DNA from: FEN-1297 sp963787005
GTDB lineage: Bacteria > Bacteroidota > Ignavibacteria > Ignavibacteriales > Ignavibacteriaceae
DNA: 64,000 nt
Assembly (NCBI GenBank): GCA_963787005.1
Contig: CAWBBX010000105.1
Location: 1 to 64,000 of the forward strand
Direction: 5' to 3'
A program made the position numbers and the translations under genes. The first letter of the stretch is position 1; every line of letters begins with the position of its first letter. Shown here piece by piece: positions 18,086 to 26,986 of this stretch. A model generated the notes under the pieces. The model saw only the letters and a program-made list of their open reading frames with translations, searched no databases and was not told the origin of the DNA.

Positions 18086-18150
18086 GAATTCATCTATCCG
18101 GTTTGAGGGAAACAGCGCTTACCCGGCAAGCGCATGTCTTAGATGAATTC
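18086..18150 (-). ncRNA. Candidate structured RNA (three-way junction) in the 3' region of a lipoprotein gene
   Basis: Ten-base arms GAATTCATCT (18086-18095) and AGATGAATTC (18141-18150) enclose two hairpins: GTTT/AAAC (18101-18113) and GCGCTT/AAGCGC (18115-18133). CCGG occurs both in the junction (18098-18101) and in the second loop (18123-18126), allowing a pseudoknot. The segment starts 8 nt after the lipoprotein stop codon and precedes a terminator on the minus strand. It matches no RNA family I know. The arms are symmetric, so strand is assigned from the terminator. Confidence 0.35.
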
Positions 18151-18158
18151 AGGAATTT

Positions 18159-19484
18159 CTAAAACTCCGTATTAAGCATAATTAATGCGTTCGTAATTAA
18201 TTTAGCCTTTGAGTTGTCCGTAGAATTTATAACGGACAAAACTGCATCATCCACCCTTGAGTAGAAGTTTACATATGCTGCTACGATTGCATCCGTAGAA
18301 GCAGTAGTACCGACGGACGTCATAAGTGAAATCCTCAAATCATTTACGAGGGAGTCTAGAGCGGCGTATGTACCGCTGTCCAATCCGAGCGTAATCTTTA
18401 ATACCGCTGATAAGTCGGATTTATAAGCGTGGAACGCGGCAATGATCTGAGTGTTGTCGGAAGCTGCCTCAACAGACGTAATTAAGCTGCTACCCGCATT
18501 AATTAACCCGTTTAACTGCGCCTGCGTATCTGCATTAGCCGAGAACTCCGACTGTACCGCCAGGTTGAGCAGCTCCGATTTACGCTCGACCGAATTTTGA
18601 AGCATCTCGAATTTTACTTCCGCGCGTATACCGGAATTGTGAACATTATTAACGAACGCACGCTGAGAAATCTCAAGAACTTTTACCATTGTTACCGCGG
18701 AGACTCCGGCATCCAGATAAGCGTTCAATATATCCTTGTTGTAAGCGTTGAAAGCTGCGTCGATCGACGACTGATCGGATGAAAAATACAGGTTCCTGTC
18801 GAGCGAGGCTCTGGCTCTTGTCTTAGCCGATCCGATAGTACTGACATCCGCTGCTGAAATATTTATTTCGCTTTCCGCGTAGACCATTTGCTGGGCGTTT
18901 ATGGAAGCATTGATAGAAGCTTCAACGCTGCTCACGAGCGACGGATCCGCCTTAATCTGAGCGGCAAGCGCCGAATCGATATAAACCGCGATTTCATCAT
19001 AACCGATATTATCGTCGCCTTTGGACTTAGCGCTCAGGTACACTTCGGTTTCAGATGTCGTTTCGTCGTTAAGGGGCTGACAGTAAACAGTGGTTCCAGC
19101 TTTTACTTCCGTAGAAACCACAGCTTCCCACTTTTCGTTATTTTTGGTGGCTATAACTATAATATTTTGTACACCGTCGAGATTCGTATTTACACTGAAT
19201 TTCCCTTCGGAGTCCGTTGTTACACTTTCGTTAGAAACGGTTTGAAGTGAACCTTCTGAATTTACCTGAGCCAATATTACGCTCGCACCGCTTACATCTC
19301 TATTAACGGCGGATGATTTTGCCAGTCTCTGGTACCCCCCCGCCCCGCTAACCTGACCTTCTATGGTAGCAGGTGATCCGGCAGGAGCAGCCGGATTATT
19401 CTTACCGCAGCCCGCCAGGAATAAAAAACCTGCGGTCAGCATGGAGAATATGAATAAATATCTAATGAAATTATCCCGTACCAT
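18159..19484 (-). CDS. Lipoprotein with carboxypeptidase-regulatory-like domain, unknown function
   Basis: A 441-residue protein with a lipoprotein signal ending FLFLAGC (Cys26). Residues ~40-125 resemble the carboxypeptidase-regulatory/SdrD-B type beta domain (GQVSGAGGYQRL..., SVTTDSEGKFSVNTNLDGVQ). The rest is mostly helical and Ser/Ala-rich with no recognisable catalytic motif. It would be membrane-anchored on the periplasmic or outer surface. It stands alone between the ABC permease (convergent) and a ~300-bp spacer. Confidence 0.75.
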   Translation of the reverse strand: MVRDNFIRYLFIFSMLTAGFLFLAGCGKNNPAAPAGSPATIEGQVSGAGGYQRLAKSSAVNRDVSGASVILAQVNSEGSLQTVSNESVTTDSEGKFSVNTNLDGVQNIIVIATKNNEKWEAVVSTEVKAGTTVYCQPLNDETTSETEVYLSAKSKGDDNIGYDEIAVYIDSALAAQIKADPSLVSSVEASINASINAQQMVYAESEINISAADVSTIGSAKTRARASLDRNLYFSSDQSSIDAAFNAYNKDILNAYLDAGVSAVTMVKVLEISQRAFVNNVHNSGIRAEVKFEMLQNSVERKSELLNLAVQSEFSANADTQAQLNGLINAGSSLITSVEAASDNTQIIAAFHAYKSDLSAVLKITLGLDSGTYAALDSLVNDLRISLMTSVGTTASTDAIVAAYVNFYSRVDDAVLSVINSTDNSKAKLITNALIMLNTEF

Positions 19485-19791
19485 TATTCAACTTAATTAG
19501 TGAATTCAATCTTCATCATTATAAAATTTCCTTATATCCATTAAATTCAGGATAAGGACGTCCCCTTCCTATTCGTATAGTCTATATTAGATTTGCAAGA
19601 GTGATGCCATAAACCGAAAACCTTGCCCGGGCCGGCATGGCGCATATATTTGCGGTAAAACCATATTTTACCGCGAATTTTATTCGCCGGAAGAAAAATT
19701 TTCACAGGGAATTGTGTACCTGAAGAGGGCTCTTGAGATGAAAAATCGTTCGAAATTTAAGATATAAAACTTGCAGGATATTTAATGCCGG
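19485..19791. other. Intergenic region with a 9-bp hairpin
   Basis: No gene seen. GCGGTAAAA (19652-19660) and TTTTACCGC (19666-19674) form a perfect hairpin with a 5-base loop. It lies downstream of the DUF5683 operon on the minus strand but has no following T-run, so it may be a weak terminator or a protein-binding site. Confidence 0.5.
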
Positions 19792-20625
19792 TTAAAAATT
19801 TATGCTCATATTCAGGCGCATTCCACCGTCCGGGCCAATATTAATCGCGGGAAGTTTCCCGTTATCCGCAGGCGAATGAGCTTCATCAGAAAAGAAAAGA
19901 ATATCGATTTGGCTGTAAAGCCAAACAGCCGCGAAGGTGACGATGGAAATATTTCTTAGCTTATAAACTGTATTATACTTTGAATACAATGATGGTATAA
20001 GAGAAGGGTCGGTTTCATCAAGATATTTATTCTCTTTGTTGTTGCTGTCGATCGAGAAATATACAGCGGCACCAAGTGACAAAGCGCCCACCGAGGTAAG
20101 AATCCAGCCCTTCGCTTCCTGTTTAAGATAGAGATGCCCGAGACCCGGCAGCAGAACGGAGCGCAGCATCGCCTGCCTGAGTATAGCTTCGTGTTCAATA
20201 TCCGGAATTTTTTTTGTCACATAAAGCGTATCGACTTTAGAGGCTTCAAGCTTTCGCCTTGTCAGGCTGTCTGCAACGTTTGCTTTAATTTTATTGAAGA
20301 AAGTTATTATCTTCGGGGATGTATTGGTCGAATCGAGTTTGAATGAAGAATCTAATTTTAAAATTTCAACGAAGCTCTGTTTCGCATCCTCGCCTTTATT
20401 CATGGTATAGAGTGATATCCCTTTCATCCTGTAGATTTCAACTCTTTCGCCGTCACTTAGCTTCACATCATTTTGAAGAAGACTGTCGGCCTGACTAACC
20501 ACTTTTTCGTATTCGAATGCTTCAAATTTATCCCTTAATTCCTTCAACGGTTTTTTCCCCTGCTGTGCCGAAATCGGAACGGTACAAAGAGATACAAATA
20601 AAATTATATACAAGTATTTAATCAT
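19792..20625 (-). CDS. DUF5683-like membrane protein with TPR-like N-terminus
   Basis: A 277-residue protein with a signal peptide (MIKYLYIILFVSLCTVPISAQ). Residues ~28-105 are helical and TPR-like, and a C-terminal part has RSVLLPGLGHLYLKQEAKGW, the RSxxxPGxGHxY signature I associate with DUF5683 proteins of Bacteroidota. Two membrane helices follow. Its role is unknown. It is 6 nt downstream of the kelch T9SS gene on the same strand. Confidence 0.7.
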   Translation of the reverse strand: MIKYLYIILFVSLCTVPISAQQGKKPLKELRDKFEAFEYEKVVSQADSLLQNDVKLSDGERVEIYRMKGISLYTMNKGEDAKQSFVEILKLDSSFKLDSTNTSPKIITFFNKIKANVADSLTRRKLEASKVDTLYVTKKIPDIEHEAILRQAMLRSVLLPGLGHLYLKQEAKGWILTSVGALSLGAAVYFSIDSNNKENKYLDETDPSLIPSLYSKYNTVYKLRNISIVTFAAVWLYSQIDILFFSDEAHSPADNGKLPAINIGPDGGMRLNMSINF

Positions 20626-20631
20626 ATGTTA

Positions 20632-21876
20632 CTATTTAAGCAGAACCATCTTTTTAGAAGCTGAGAAACTCGTCGTTGTAAGCCTGTAAATATAAATACC
20701 CGACGAGACCCGGTTATTATTTTCATCCTCTCCGTTCCAAAGATACGTATAGTTACCAGGGGCAAAATCACCGGAAGTAATTGTTTTAACAAGATTTCCT
20801 AGCATATTATACACCTTAAGAGTAGCCTTTCCCGACACGGGAATTGAGAATGATATAGATGTTGACGGATTGAAAGGGTTGGGATAGTTATCTAATAATT
20901 TATAAGATGAAGGCAGGCTCGACTGGTTATTAACCACGGTAGTAACCGAAAGCTGAAGTCTTTCAACCTGACTTACTGGCAGATTATCACGATCGGTTCC
21001 GCCGAAGACATAAATTGAGTTTTCAAATACCGCGGCCATCAGATCCTTGCGGGCATAGTTCAGTTCAGGACCATCTTCTGTTTCATATTCATTGTTTTTT
21101 GATTGCAGTACTTCTACGGAGGATAACCCGTATTTAGTTTCACTGAATCCACCGATTATATAAATATTACCCTGAGGTCCGGTAACCGCAACAGCCCCCG
21201 CCCTTGCTATATTTAAAGATGAATTTATCTTCTCAAAATTATTTGTACCGGGATCAAATATAAAAATTGATTTTTGCAGCCCGGTAATCACACCGCCGAA
21301 CATAAAAATTTTGTTATCCTTAACGGTAGAGCACATATAGATTTGCGGTAAACCCTTTATTGAAGGATTAATTTTTTCAATTTTAGCATCCGCTATATTA
21401 TATATTGCAAGATAACCGGCAGCAGAACCCGGTACGGTTCCACCAAATAAATACAAATTATTCCCAACAATATTGCCGGCCGCAAAGCTCCGTTTTAGGC
21501 TTGTATCATTATTATAAACGACAGGCTGTGAATTTAAATTCCAAAATTCAATGTTAGAAGATATTACAGGCGGAACAAATGATTCTACTCCCCCTGTTAT
21601 TAAAATACTATCTCCGAAACTATCGGCTACGAAATAACTCCGCTTTTCGTTCATCTTTGCCGCATCATACCATGTATTTGTTCCGGGATTATAAGCCTGA
21701 ATCAGATCGAGGTTTGAATTTTCTTTTTCCGAAAATCCGCCTATTATATAAATAAGCGAGTCCGTGGCAATTGCTTTCCCCCCGTAAACCGGATTAGGCA
21801 TTTCCCCGACAACCTGCCACCCCTGAGCGTAAAGATTGAGGCTGAAAAACAGTATAAAAAGTATCAAAAATTTCAT
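20632..21876 (-). CDS. Kelch-repeat secreted protein with T9SS sorting domain
   Basis: About 414 residues. The start at 21876 is preferred because it gives a normal signal peptide (MKFLILFILFFSLNLYAQG). A frame opening 81 nt upstream would add a hydrophilic stretch and overlap the kinase gene. Six or so kelch units follow (IYIIGGFSE, NLYLFGGTVP, IFMFGGVI, IYIIGGFSETK, IYVFGGTDRD), predicting a beta-propeller. The last ~85 residues are a T9SS type A sorting domain (LDNYPNPFNPSTSISF ... SSGIYIYRL ... KKMVLLK), so it should cross the outer membrane by type IX secretion and stay surface-attached or be released. Confidence 0.88.
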   Translation of the reverse strand: MKFLILFILFFSLNLYAQGWQVVGEMPNPVYGGKAIATDSLIYIIGGFSEKENSNLDLIQAYNPGTNTWYDAAKMNEKRSYFVADSFGDSILITGGVESFVPPVISSNIEFWNLNSQPVVYNNDTSLKRSFAAGNIVGNNLYLFGGTVPGSAAGYLAIYNIADAKIEKINPSIKGLPQIYMCSTVKDNKIFMFGGVITGLQKSIFIFDPGTNNFEKINSSLNIARAGAVAVTGPQGNIYIIGGFSETKYGLSSVEVLQSKNNEYETEDGPELNYARKDLMAAVFENSIYVFGGTDRDNLPVSQVERLQLSVTTVVNNQSSLPSSYKLLDNYPNPFNPSTSISFSIPVSGKATLKVYNMLGNLVKTITSGDFAPGNYTYLWNGEDENNNRVSSGIYIYRLTTTSFSASKKMVLLK

Positions 21877-21934
21877 GAGAATTATTTCGTTAATCTTTAC
21901 CCATAAATCATGAAATGCAATTTTGGTGCCAAAC

Positions 21935-23491
21935 TTATTCATTCTTGCCCCTATCAAGGTTGAACATCAAATTTGAAGTTTTTTTTGCTTCCACTTCGAC
22001 TGTTCTGCTTTCTGTTATAAATTTTGGATTTTTCACGGTCACCGTATATTTACCCGGAAATAATTTAATTGGATTGTCCAGCGGCGTAATGTTTAGATAC
22101 TTATCATTAATGTAAACATAGCCCCACGGATAAACTTTGCAATCGACATATCCAACACTGTTCGTAAGATTTATACTGATTGAATCCGTTTGACCCGGGC
22201 GAATTCTTATCTTTTTATAAAGAGGAGGAAAATTTGAGTTTGATATCTTGATCAAATGTCTGCCCTCTTTTAGTTCCACCGGCTTGCTTAGCGGTGTGCG
22301 GTCTACCTTCTCGCTGTCTACATAAACATCCGCCCAAGGAAGGCACTGCACATACAGATATCCCTTTGCGTCCGAATTGGCGGAAACCGGGACCGACTTA
22401 CTTTTTGTTTCATCGTCTTTGGTTCCGGCTGCGTTATCTGCTGTTTTATCCTTGATACTAGGCGTTGATTTTTTTTCGTTATTTTGAACAGCCGTTAGAC
22501 CGGTTTTTGTACCGTCGTTGTTGTTAACCGGTTTTTCCGTTTCCACGCCAGGGTAAATATTTCTTCCGAAGACATACACTAATATTACCAGCAGCGTTAC
22601 CGCGAGCGGAAGTATATAAAATATAATCTTCTTTTTTGTGCTTAGTTTGCGCTTTTTCCTTAAAGGTTTTAACGGCTCTTCCGTAATTCCCAGCAACTTG
22701 AGAACTTCGGAAGCCGATCTTGCGCGTTTATCGGGATCAGGGACTAATAATCTGCTAATAGCTTCTTTAACAGGCCCGGGTATCTTACCGCTGTCTTCAA
22801 GCTCACCGATTTCCTTGAAATTAAGAATGTTATTCATCGTGTCGCCAACGCTGTTTCCCCAGAAAGGATTTTTCCCGGTGAACATTTCGAAAGCCACAAT
22901 TCCTGCTGAGAAAAGATCCGCCGAAGTAGCCTTCTCTCCCCTTATTTGTTCCGGGGCCATATATCCCGGCGTACCGAGTATAGAACTGTTCTGAGTTACA
23001 GCGTTCTCTGTAGATACAAAAGCCAGTCCGAAATCCGCAATTTTCAGTTGAAGTTCGGAGTTAACTAATATATTCTCCGGTTTGATGTCTCTGTGTACAA
23101 TATTATTTACGTGAGCGACATTCAAAGCTTTAAGAATCTGCACAAGCAGTTCTTTAGATTCCTCTTCATTCGGGGAATTTTTCTCAATAAACTCCTTTAA
23201 ATTTTTGCTTTCGAAATATTCGAAAGAGATATAGAAGTAATTATCAAACGTCCCGAAATCCAGTACCTTTATCAAGTTCGGATGATCGAGGCTGGCTAAG
23301 ATTTTTGCCTCACGCTTAAATCTATCAAGCACAGCCGGATCGGGCAGCTCGGAAGTACAAAGCGTCTTAAGCAGTATCTTCTTGCCGAGATATACGTGAT
23401 TGGCAAGGAACACACTAGTATGACTGTCCTTCTTAAGGCATTCTATGATCTCGAATTTGCCGAATAATATGTCGTTGGAACTATTAGACAT
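21935..23491 (-). CDS. Membrane Ser/Thr protein kinase with two PEGA domains
   Basis: A 518-residue Hanks-type kinase. Catalytic elements are Lys42 (ILLKTL), HRDIKPEN with Asp135, DFG (IADFG, Asp153) and GYMAPEQI. The glycine-rich loop is degenerate: CLKKDSHTSVF carries none of the usual glycines. A basic stretch precedes one membrane helix (residues ~286-310), then a Ser/Thr/Lys-rich linker and two periplasmic PEGA domains (YLYVQCLPWADVYVDSEKV and YVDCKVYPWGYVYINDKYL). It probably reads an envelope cue and phosphorylates cytoplasmic targets. The sigma-54 activator 10 nt upstream is a candidate partner. Confidence 0.92.
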   Translation of the reverse strand: MSNSSNDILFGKFEIIECLKKDSHTSVFLANHVYLGKKILLKTLCTSELPDPAVLDRFKREAKILASLDHPNLIKVLDFGTFDNYFYISFEYFESKNLKEFIEKNSPNEEESKELLVQILKALNVAHVNNIVHRDIKPENILVNSELQLKIADFGLAFVSTENAVTQNSSILGTPGYMAPEQIRGEKATSADLFSAGIVAFEMFTGKNPFWGNSVGDTMNNILNFKEIGELEDSGKIPGPVKEAISRLLVPDPDKRARSASEVLKLLGITEEPLKPLRKKRKLSTKKKIIFYILPLAVTLLVILVYVFGRNIYPGVETEKPVNNNDGTKTGLTAVQNNEKKSTPSIKDKTADNAAGTKDDETKSKSVPVSANSDAKGYLYVQCLPWADVYVDSEKVDRTPLSKPVELKEGRHLIKISNSNFPPLYKKIRIRPGQTDSISINLTNSVGYVDCKVYPWGYVYINDKYLNITPLDNPIKLFPGKYTVTVKNPKFITESRTVEVEAKKTSNLMFNLDRGKNE

Positions 23492-23501
23492 AAATCAATA
23501 C

Positions 23502-24992
23502 TTAAATATCCTCATCCATTTCTTTAATCTTCAGCTGAACCCATCGCACTGAAACTCCGAGCGATTTTGCCGCCGACGTTCTGTTTCCCTCGAATTCCTC
23601 GAGCCTTCGTTTTAATAAGGCTATCTCAAATTCTTTTAAGGTACCTTTAAAATTCAGTTCGTTCTCGTCATCCTCAGTTATAATATGCTCAGGCAATATC
23701 TTGTTAGTTTCGCAGAGAATCAAAGCACGCTGCAGAACGTTTTCGAGCTGCCTTACATTGCCCGGCCAGCCGTAATCTTCGAGCATCTTCATGGCTTTCG
23801 AGTCAACCGATATTTCTTTATCGGAGAATTTCTTCACAAAATATTTTACAAGCAGCGTGATGTCGCCTTTTCTTTCCCTTAGCGGCGGAATTTTTATGGG
23901 GAACACATTCAGCCTGTAAAAGAGATCTTCCCTGAATTTACCTTCTTTTACAAGCTGCTTCAGATCTTTATTTGTCGCCGCAATAACTCGCGCGTCTACT
24001 TTTATGATCTTAGTATCGCCGAGTCTAATGATCTCTTTATTTTGAAGCACTCTCAAAAGCTTTGCCTGGAGCGCAATTGAGATGTCGGCAATTTCATCGA
24101 GAAAAAACGTTCCGGTGTCGGCAACCTCGAAAAGCCCCTTCTTATCGGAAACCGCGCCTGTAAACGCACCCTTCTTATACCCGAAGAGTTCGCTCTCGAG
24201 CAGTGTATCCGGAATTGATCCGCAGAACTGCGCCAGGTAGGGCTTGCTGTGCCTGTTGCTGAGATCGTGTACTGCCTGAGCTACAAGTTCCTTCCCTGTT
24301 CCGCTCTCACCGAGCAGAAGAACAGAAGCATCTGTGGCGGCAACCTTGTGAATAAGAACTGACATCTTCTGCATCGCGGGGCTTTGTCCGACTATTTCGG
24401 GAATAAACTTTGTTGATTGAACCCGGTTCTTCAATATCTGGTTTTCGTCCTCCAATTCGGCGAACCTGGATATTTTATCGAGAGCAAGCGACACAAGGTT
24501 TGAGAAGAAATCAAGAAATATCAGATTGTCGTCTGTGAAGAACTTCCTGTTGCCGCGACTGTCGACTAAGATAACTCCCCAGATATTATCCCCTTTCATA
24601 ATCGGCACACCGACAATAGATTTAATATTATGTATCTGTATGCTCTTAAACTGTGAGATGTCCGGATCGCTCTGAACGTCGTGATAAAGGAATGGTTTTT
24701 TCTGCTCTATAACCTTCTGCAGAACTCCCGACGAAAATGCGGAGAGATCGGTTATATTTTCCTGCTGAATATTCCTGGCCGCTATTATCTCAAGCTCTTC
24801 GCCGTTGTCTTTGTATTTGACGAACAATCCCCTCTCGGCATCAATAACTTTGAGAATTAGATCCAGCGTTTCGTTTATTAAAGCGTCTTCGTAGACAACG
24901 GAATTTAAAATTTTACTAATCTGGTATAGCGCGTCGAATTGGTCCTTACCGATCAATCGTATTCCGTCTATATTGGTCTTAACGTTTTCCAT
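23502..24992 (-). CDS. Sigma-54-dependent transcriptional activator with N-terminal GAF domain
   Basis: A 496-residue NtrC-class activator. A GAF sensory domain spans residues ~20-180. The AAA+ domain carries Walker A GESGTGKELVA, the sigma-54 contact loop GAFTGA, Walker B GTFFLDEIADI and the arginine-finger region. A Fis-type helix-turn-helix closes the protein (GNRTSAAKSLGVSVRWVQLK). There is no receiver domain, so control is through GAF ligand binding or a partner such as the kinase encoded 10 nt downstream. It would activate RpoN-dependent promoters; its targets are not evident. Confidence 0.93.
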   Translation of the reverse strand: MENVKTNIDGIRLIGKDQFDALYQISKILNSVVYEDALINETLDLILKVIDAERGLFVKYKDNGEELEIIAARNIQQENITDLSAFSSGVLQKVIEQKKPFLYHDVQSDPDISQFKSIQIHNIKSIVGVPIMKGDNIWGVILVDSRGNRKFFTDDNLIFLDFFSNLVSLALDKISRFAELEDENQILKNRVQSTKFIPEIVGQSPAMQKMSVLIHKVAATDASVLLLGESGTGKELVAQAVHDLSNRHSKPYLAQFCGSIPDTLLESELFGYKKGAFTGAVSDKKGLFEVADTGTFFLDEIADISIALQAKLLRVLQNKEIIRLGDTKIIKVDARVIAATNKDLKQLVKEGKFREDLFYRLNVFPIKIPPLRERKGDITLLVKYFVKKFSDKEISVDSKAMKMLEDYGWPGNVRQLENVLQRALILCETNKILPEHIITEDDENELNFKGTLKEFEIALLKRRLEEFEGNRTSAAKSLGVSVRWVQLKIKEMDEDI

Positions 24993-25033
24993 TATGTCCC
25001 GGGTTTATTTTCAAAATTTTCCTTCTATTCAGT

Positions 25034-26053
25034 CTATTGCACTCTGAAAGTTGCGGGCAGCGATCTCGACCTGTTCTGGAAATTGTCTACCACCCAGATA
25101 ACCCAATAATAATCCCGGCTTTTCAAAGCGGTTCTAACCTGATATGAAGTAGAATCAGACGAGATATTTTCTGCTCTAACAACAAGCTGCGAATTAGCAA
25201 AATCATTTGTATAAATTTCAATTGTATAAGTAAACGGATAACCGGGTTTGTACCGAAGCCACAATAAATCCGGAGCAGAGACTATTGTTGTATCGTTAGC
25301 CGGGAACTGAATTTTCGCTCCTTCCTTAATTACACGCGTAACCTTTCCGCTGCCGATATTAAAGTACCTGTTGAATATATCCTTCACTATAATATTGAAA
25401 TCAAGTCCGATCGTTTCCTCAATATCCGCAATATTCATTTCATCGGTGTTTATGTCGGTCTGATAAATTTTTCCGGTAACATTGAAGTCCAGCGCCTTCT
25501 TGAAATTTATATCGGAATTCTGAACAAATACCGAGTCAATATCGTTATCCCTATCGCTGATCTTTGTCCTAATCATAAGCTCGTAATTCGGCTGTGGAGG
25601 ATTGAATTGATTTATTACGGCAGTGTAGATTGAGATGCTGTCGAGATGCGGAATTTGATTTAAATTAACAACAATGTTTATGCTCCTGTTATTTTTCCAA
25701 TTGATCTTAACCGTATCGGATCTGTATCCGGGTTTCTGGAAGATCAGCGAGCCGTCAACGGGTGCTATGTTATTTATAGTAAACTTGCCGTCCGAGCCGG
25801 TGGTTACCAGTCTGCCTGAAGCCGACCACAGAACAGAAACCCCTTCTAAAGATGTGTAGGGCAGGCTGAAAGTCTGAACAGTTCCTGTCAGCTTGGCATA
25901 TCCGTAATTCGGATTCTGCGGGTCAAGCGGATTATTCCTCGGGGCATCGCAAGAATAAAAAATTGGAATCGTAATAAACAACAGAAGCGATACCGCGACA
26001 AGATACCCTGATCTCCCTAAAAACTTATACTTTGGCCGCTTAATCATATGCAA
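25034..26053 (-). CDS. Lipoprotein with carboxypeptidase-regulatory-like and Ig-like domains
   Basis: A 339-residue protein with a membrane-spanning lipoprotein signal (LVAVSLLLFITIPIFYSC). The typical Ignavibacterial linker DAPRNNPLDPQNP follows. Residues ~50-125 form a regulatory-like beta domain (AKLTGTVQTFS...TTGSDGKFTINNIAP), and the C-terminal half resembles Ig/fibronectin strands (PDLLWLRYKPGYPFTYTIEIY). No catalytic motif is seen. It lies 41 nt upstream of the sigma-54 activator gene and probably opens that minus-strand group. Confidence 0.75.
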   Translation of the reverse strand: MHMIKRPKYKFLGRSGYLVAVSLLLFITIPIFYSCDAPRNNPLDPQNPNYGYAKLTGTVQTFSLPYTSLEGVSVLWSASGRLVTTGSDGKFTINNIAPVDGSLIFQKPGYRSDTVKINWKNNRSINIVVNLNQIPHLDSISIYTAVINQFNPPQPNYELMIRTKISDRDNDIDSVFVQNSDINFKKALDFNVTGKIYQTDINTDEMNIADIEETIGLDFNIIVKDIFNRYFNIGSGKVTRVIKEGAKIQFPANDTTIVSAPDLLWLRYKPGYPFTYTIEIYTNDFANSQLVVRAENISSDSTSYQVRTALKSRDYYWVIWVVDNFQNRSRSLPATFRVQ

Positions 26054-26326
26054 ATATAATAAAGTATACTCATCAATTTATGATTCTAAAACATACGACG
26101 GGTTTTATTGTCCGTTTCAACCGCATTCATTAAACACGCCGGATTAAAATTTCTTTGAAGCTTAAAAATAAGAAATACCTGATAATTATGACATAGAACA
26201 CACTGCAAATATTATCCTTTCGAGCATATAATATACAACTTTATTCATTTTTCATATAATATTATATTATTAAAAATAATATAGAAAAATCGGATCAATT
26301 TCTTATCTTGTAATCCGGAGGTGCAG

Positions 26327-26761
26327 ATGGATAATTATTTGATAGACGCTATAGCCGAAGCGAGAAAAAGTCTTCAAACCGGCGGAATACCGATCGGATC
26401 GGTACTGGTAAAGGACGGAAAGGTAGTAGCCCGCGGACATAATCAGCGTGTACAGGAAAACAATCCGATGAAACATGCCGAGATAGATTGTCTGATCAAT
26501 GCCGGGAGACTGGGCAGTTACAAGGGCACGGTATTATATTCAACTTTAATGCCATGTTACCTATGTGCAGGTGCCGTAGTTCAGTTCGGGATTAAAAAAG
26601 TTGTGGTCGGTGAATCCAAAACATTTAGCGGCGCAGCTGAGTTTATGAAATCACACGGTGTTGAAGTAATTGATTTGGACGACGGGGAATGTGTAAAAAT
26701 GATGACCGACTTCATCGCACAAAATCCTAAACTTTGGTATGAGGATATAGGGGAGCTGTAA
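26327..26761 (+). CDS. Cytosine deaminase-like nucleoside/base deaminase (yeast FCY1 type)
   Basis: A 144-residue zinc deaminase. The zinc site is HAE (His50, Glu52 as proton shuttle) with PCYLC (Cys77, Cys80). The C-terminus, PKLWYEDIGEL, and the central VVVGESKTF resemble the yeast cytosine deaminase family rather than bacterial CodA or tRNA adenosine deaminase TadA. The likely reaction is cytosine to uracil plus ammonia in pyrimidine salvage. ATG at 26327 is chosen because GGAGG ends five bases before it; a GTG at 26321 overlaps that site. It is transcribed alone, divergently from the lipoprotein gene. Confidence 0.85.
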   Translation: MDNYLIDAIAEARKSLQTGGIPIGSVLVKDGKVVARGHNQRVQENNPMKHAEIDCLINAGRLGSYKGTVLYSTLMPCYLCAGAVVQFGIKKVVVGESKTFSGAAEFMKSHGVEVIDLDDGECVKMMTDFIAQNPKLWYEDIGEL

Positions 26762-26839
26762 AACAGAAGCTCGATATTATCATTAGGCCGCTTGAAAAAC
26801 CCGGGAATTTGATCAAGAATTTCTTTTAAAAGTTTAATT

Positions 26840-26855
26840 CCGGATTAAAATCCGG
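26840..26855. terminator. Hairpin between convergent genes, possible terminator
   Basis: CCGGAT and ATCCGG flank a four-base loop, in the gap between the deaminase gene and the minus-strand lipoprotein. There is no clear T-run on either side. Confidence 0.35.
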
Positions 26856-26986
26856 CCGCATTCTTTAGAAGACTACTCGCCGATGTATGGAGCTAATTCC
26901 ATAAAAATTAGAACATGGAATCAGCAAGTACAAACAAAAGACAAAGCCAGACACGAAATATTGCCGCAGTCGACGTCGAGAAAACC

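Noticed and set aside
18086..18150. Hammerhead ribozyme or a known riboswitch
   Set aside because: A three-way junction is possible, but the CUGANGA/GAAA core is absent, no known aptamer consensus fits, and no gene lies downstream in the right orientation.
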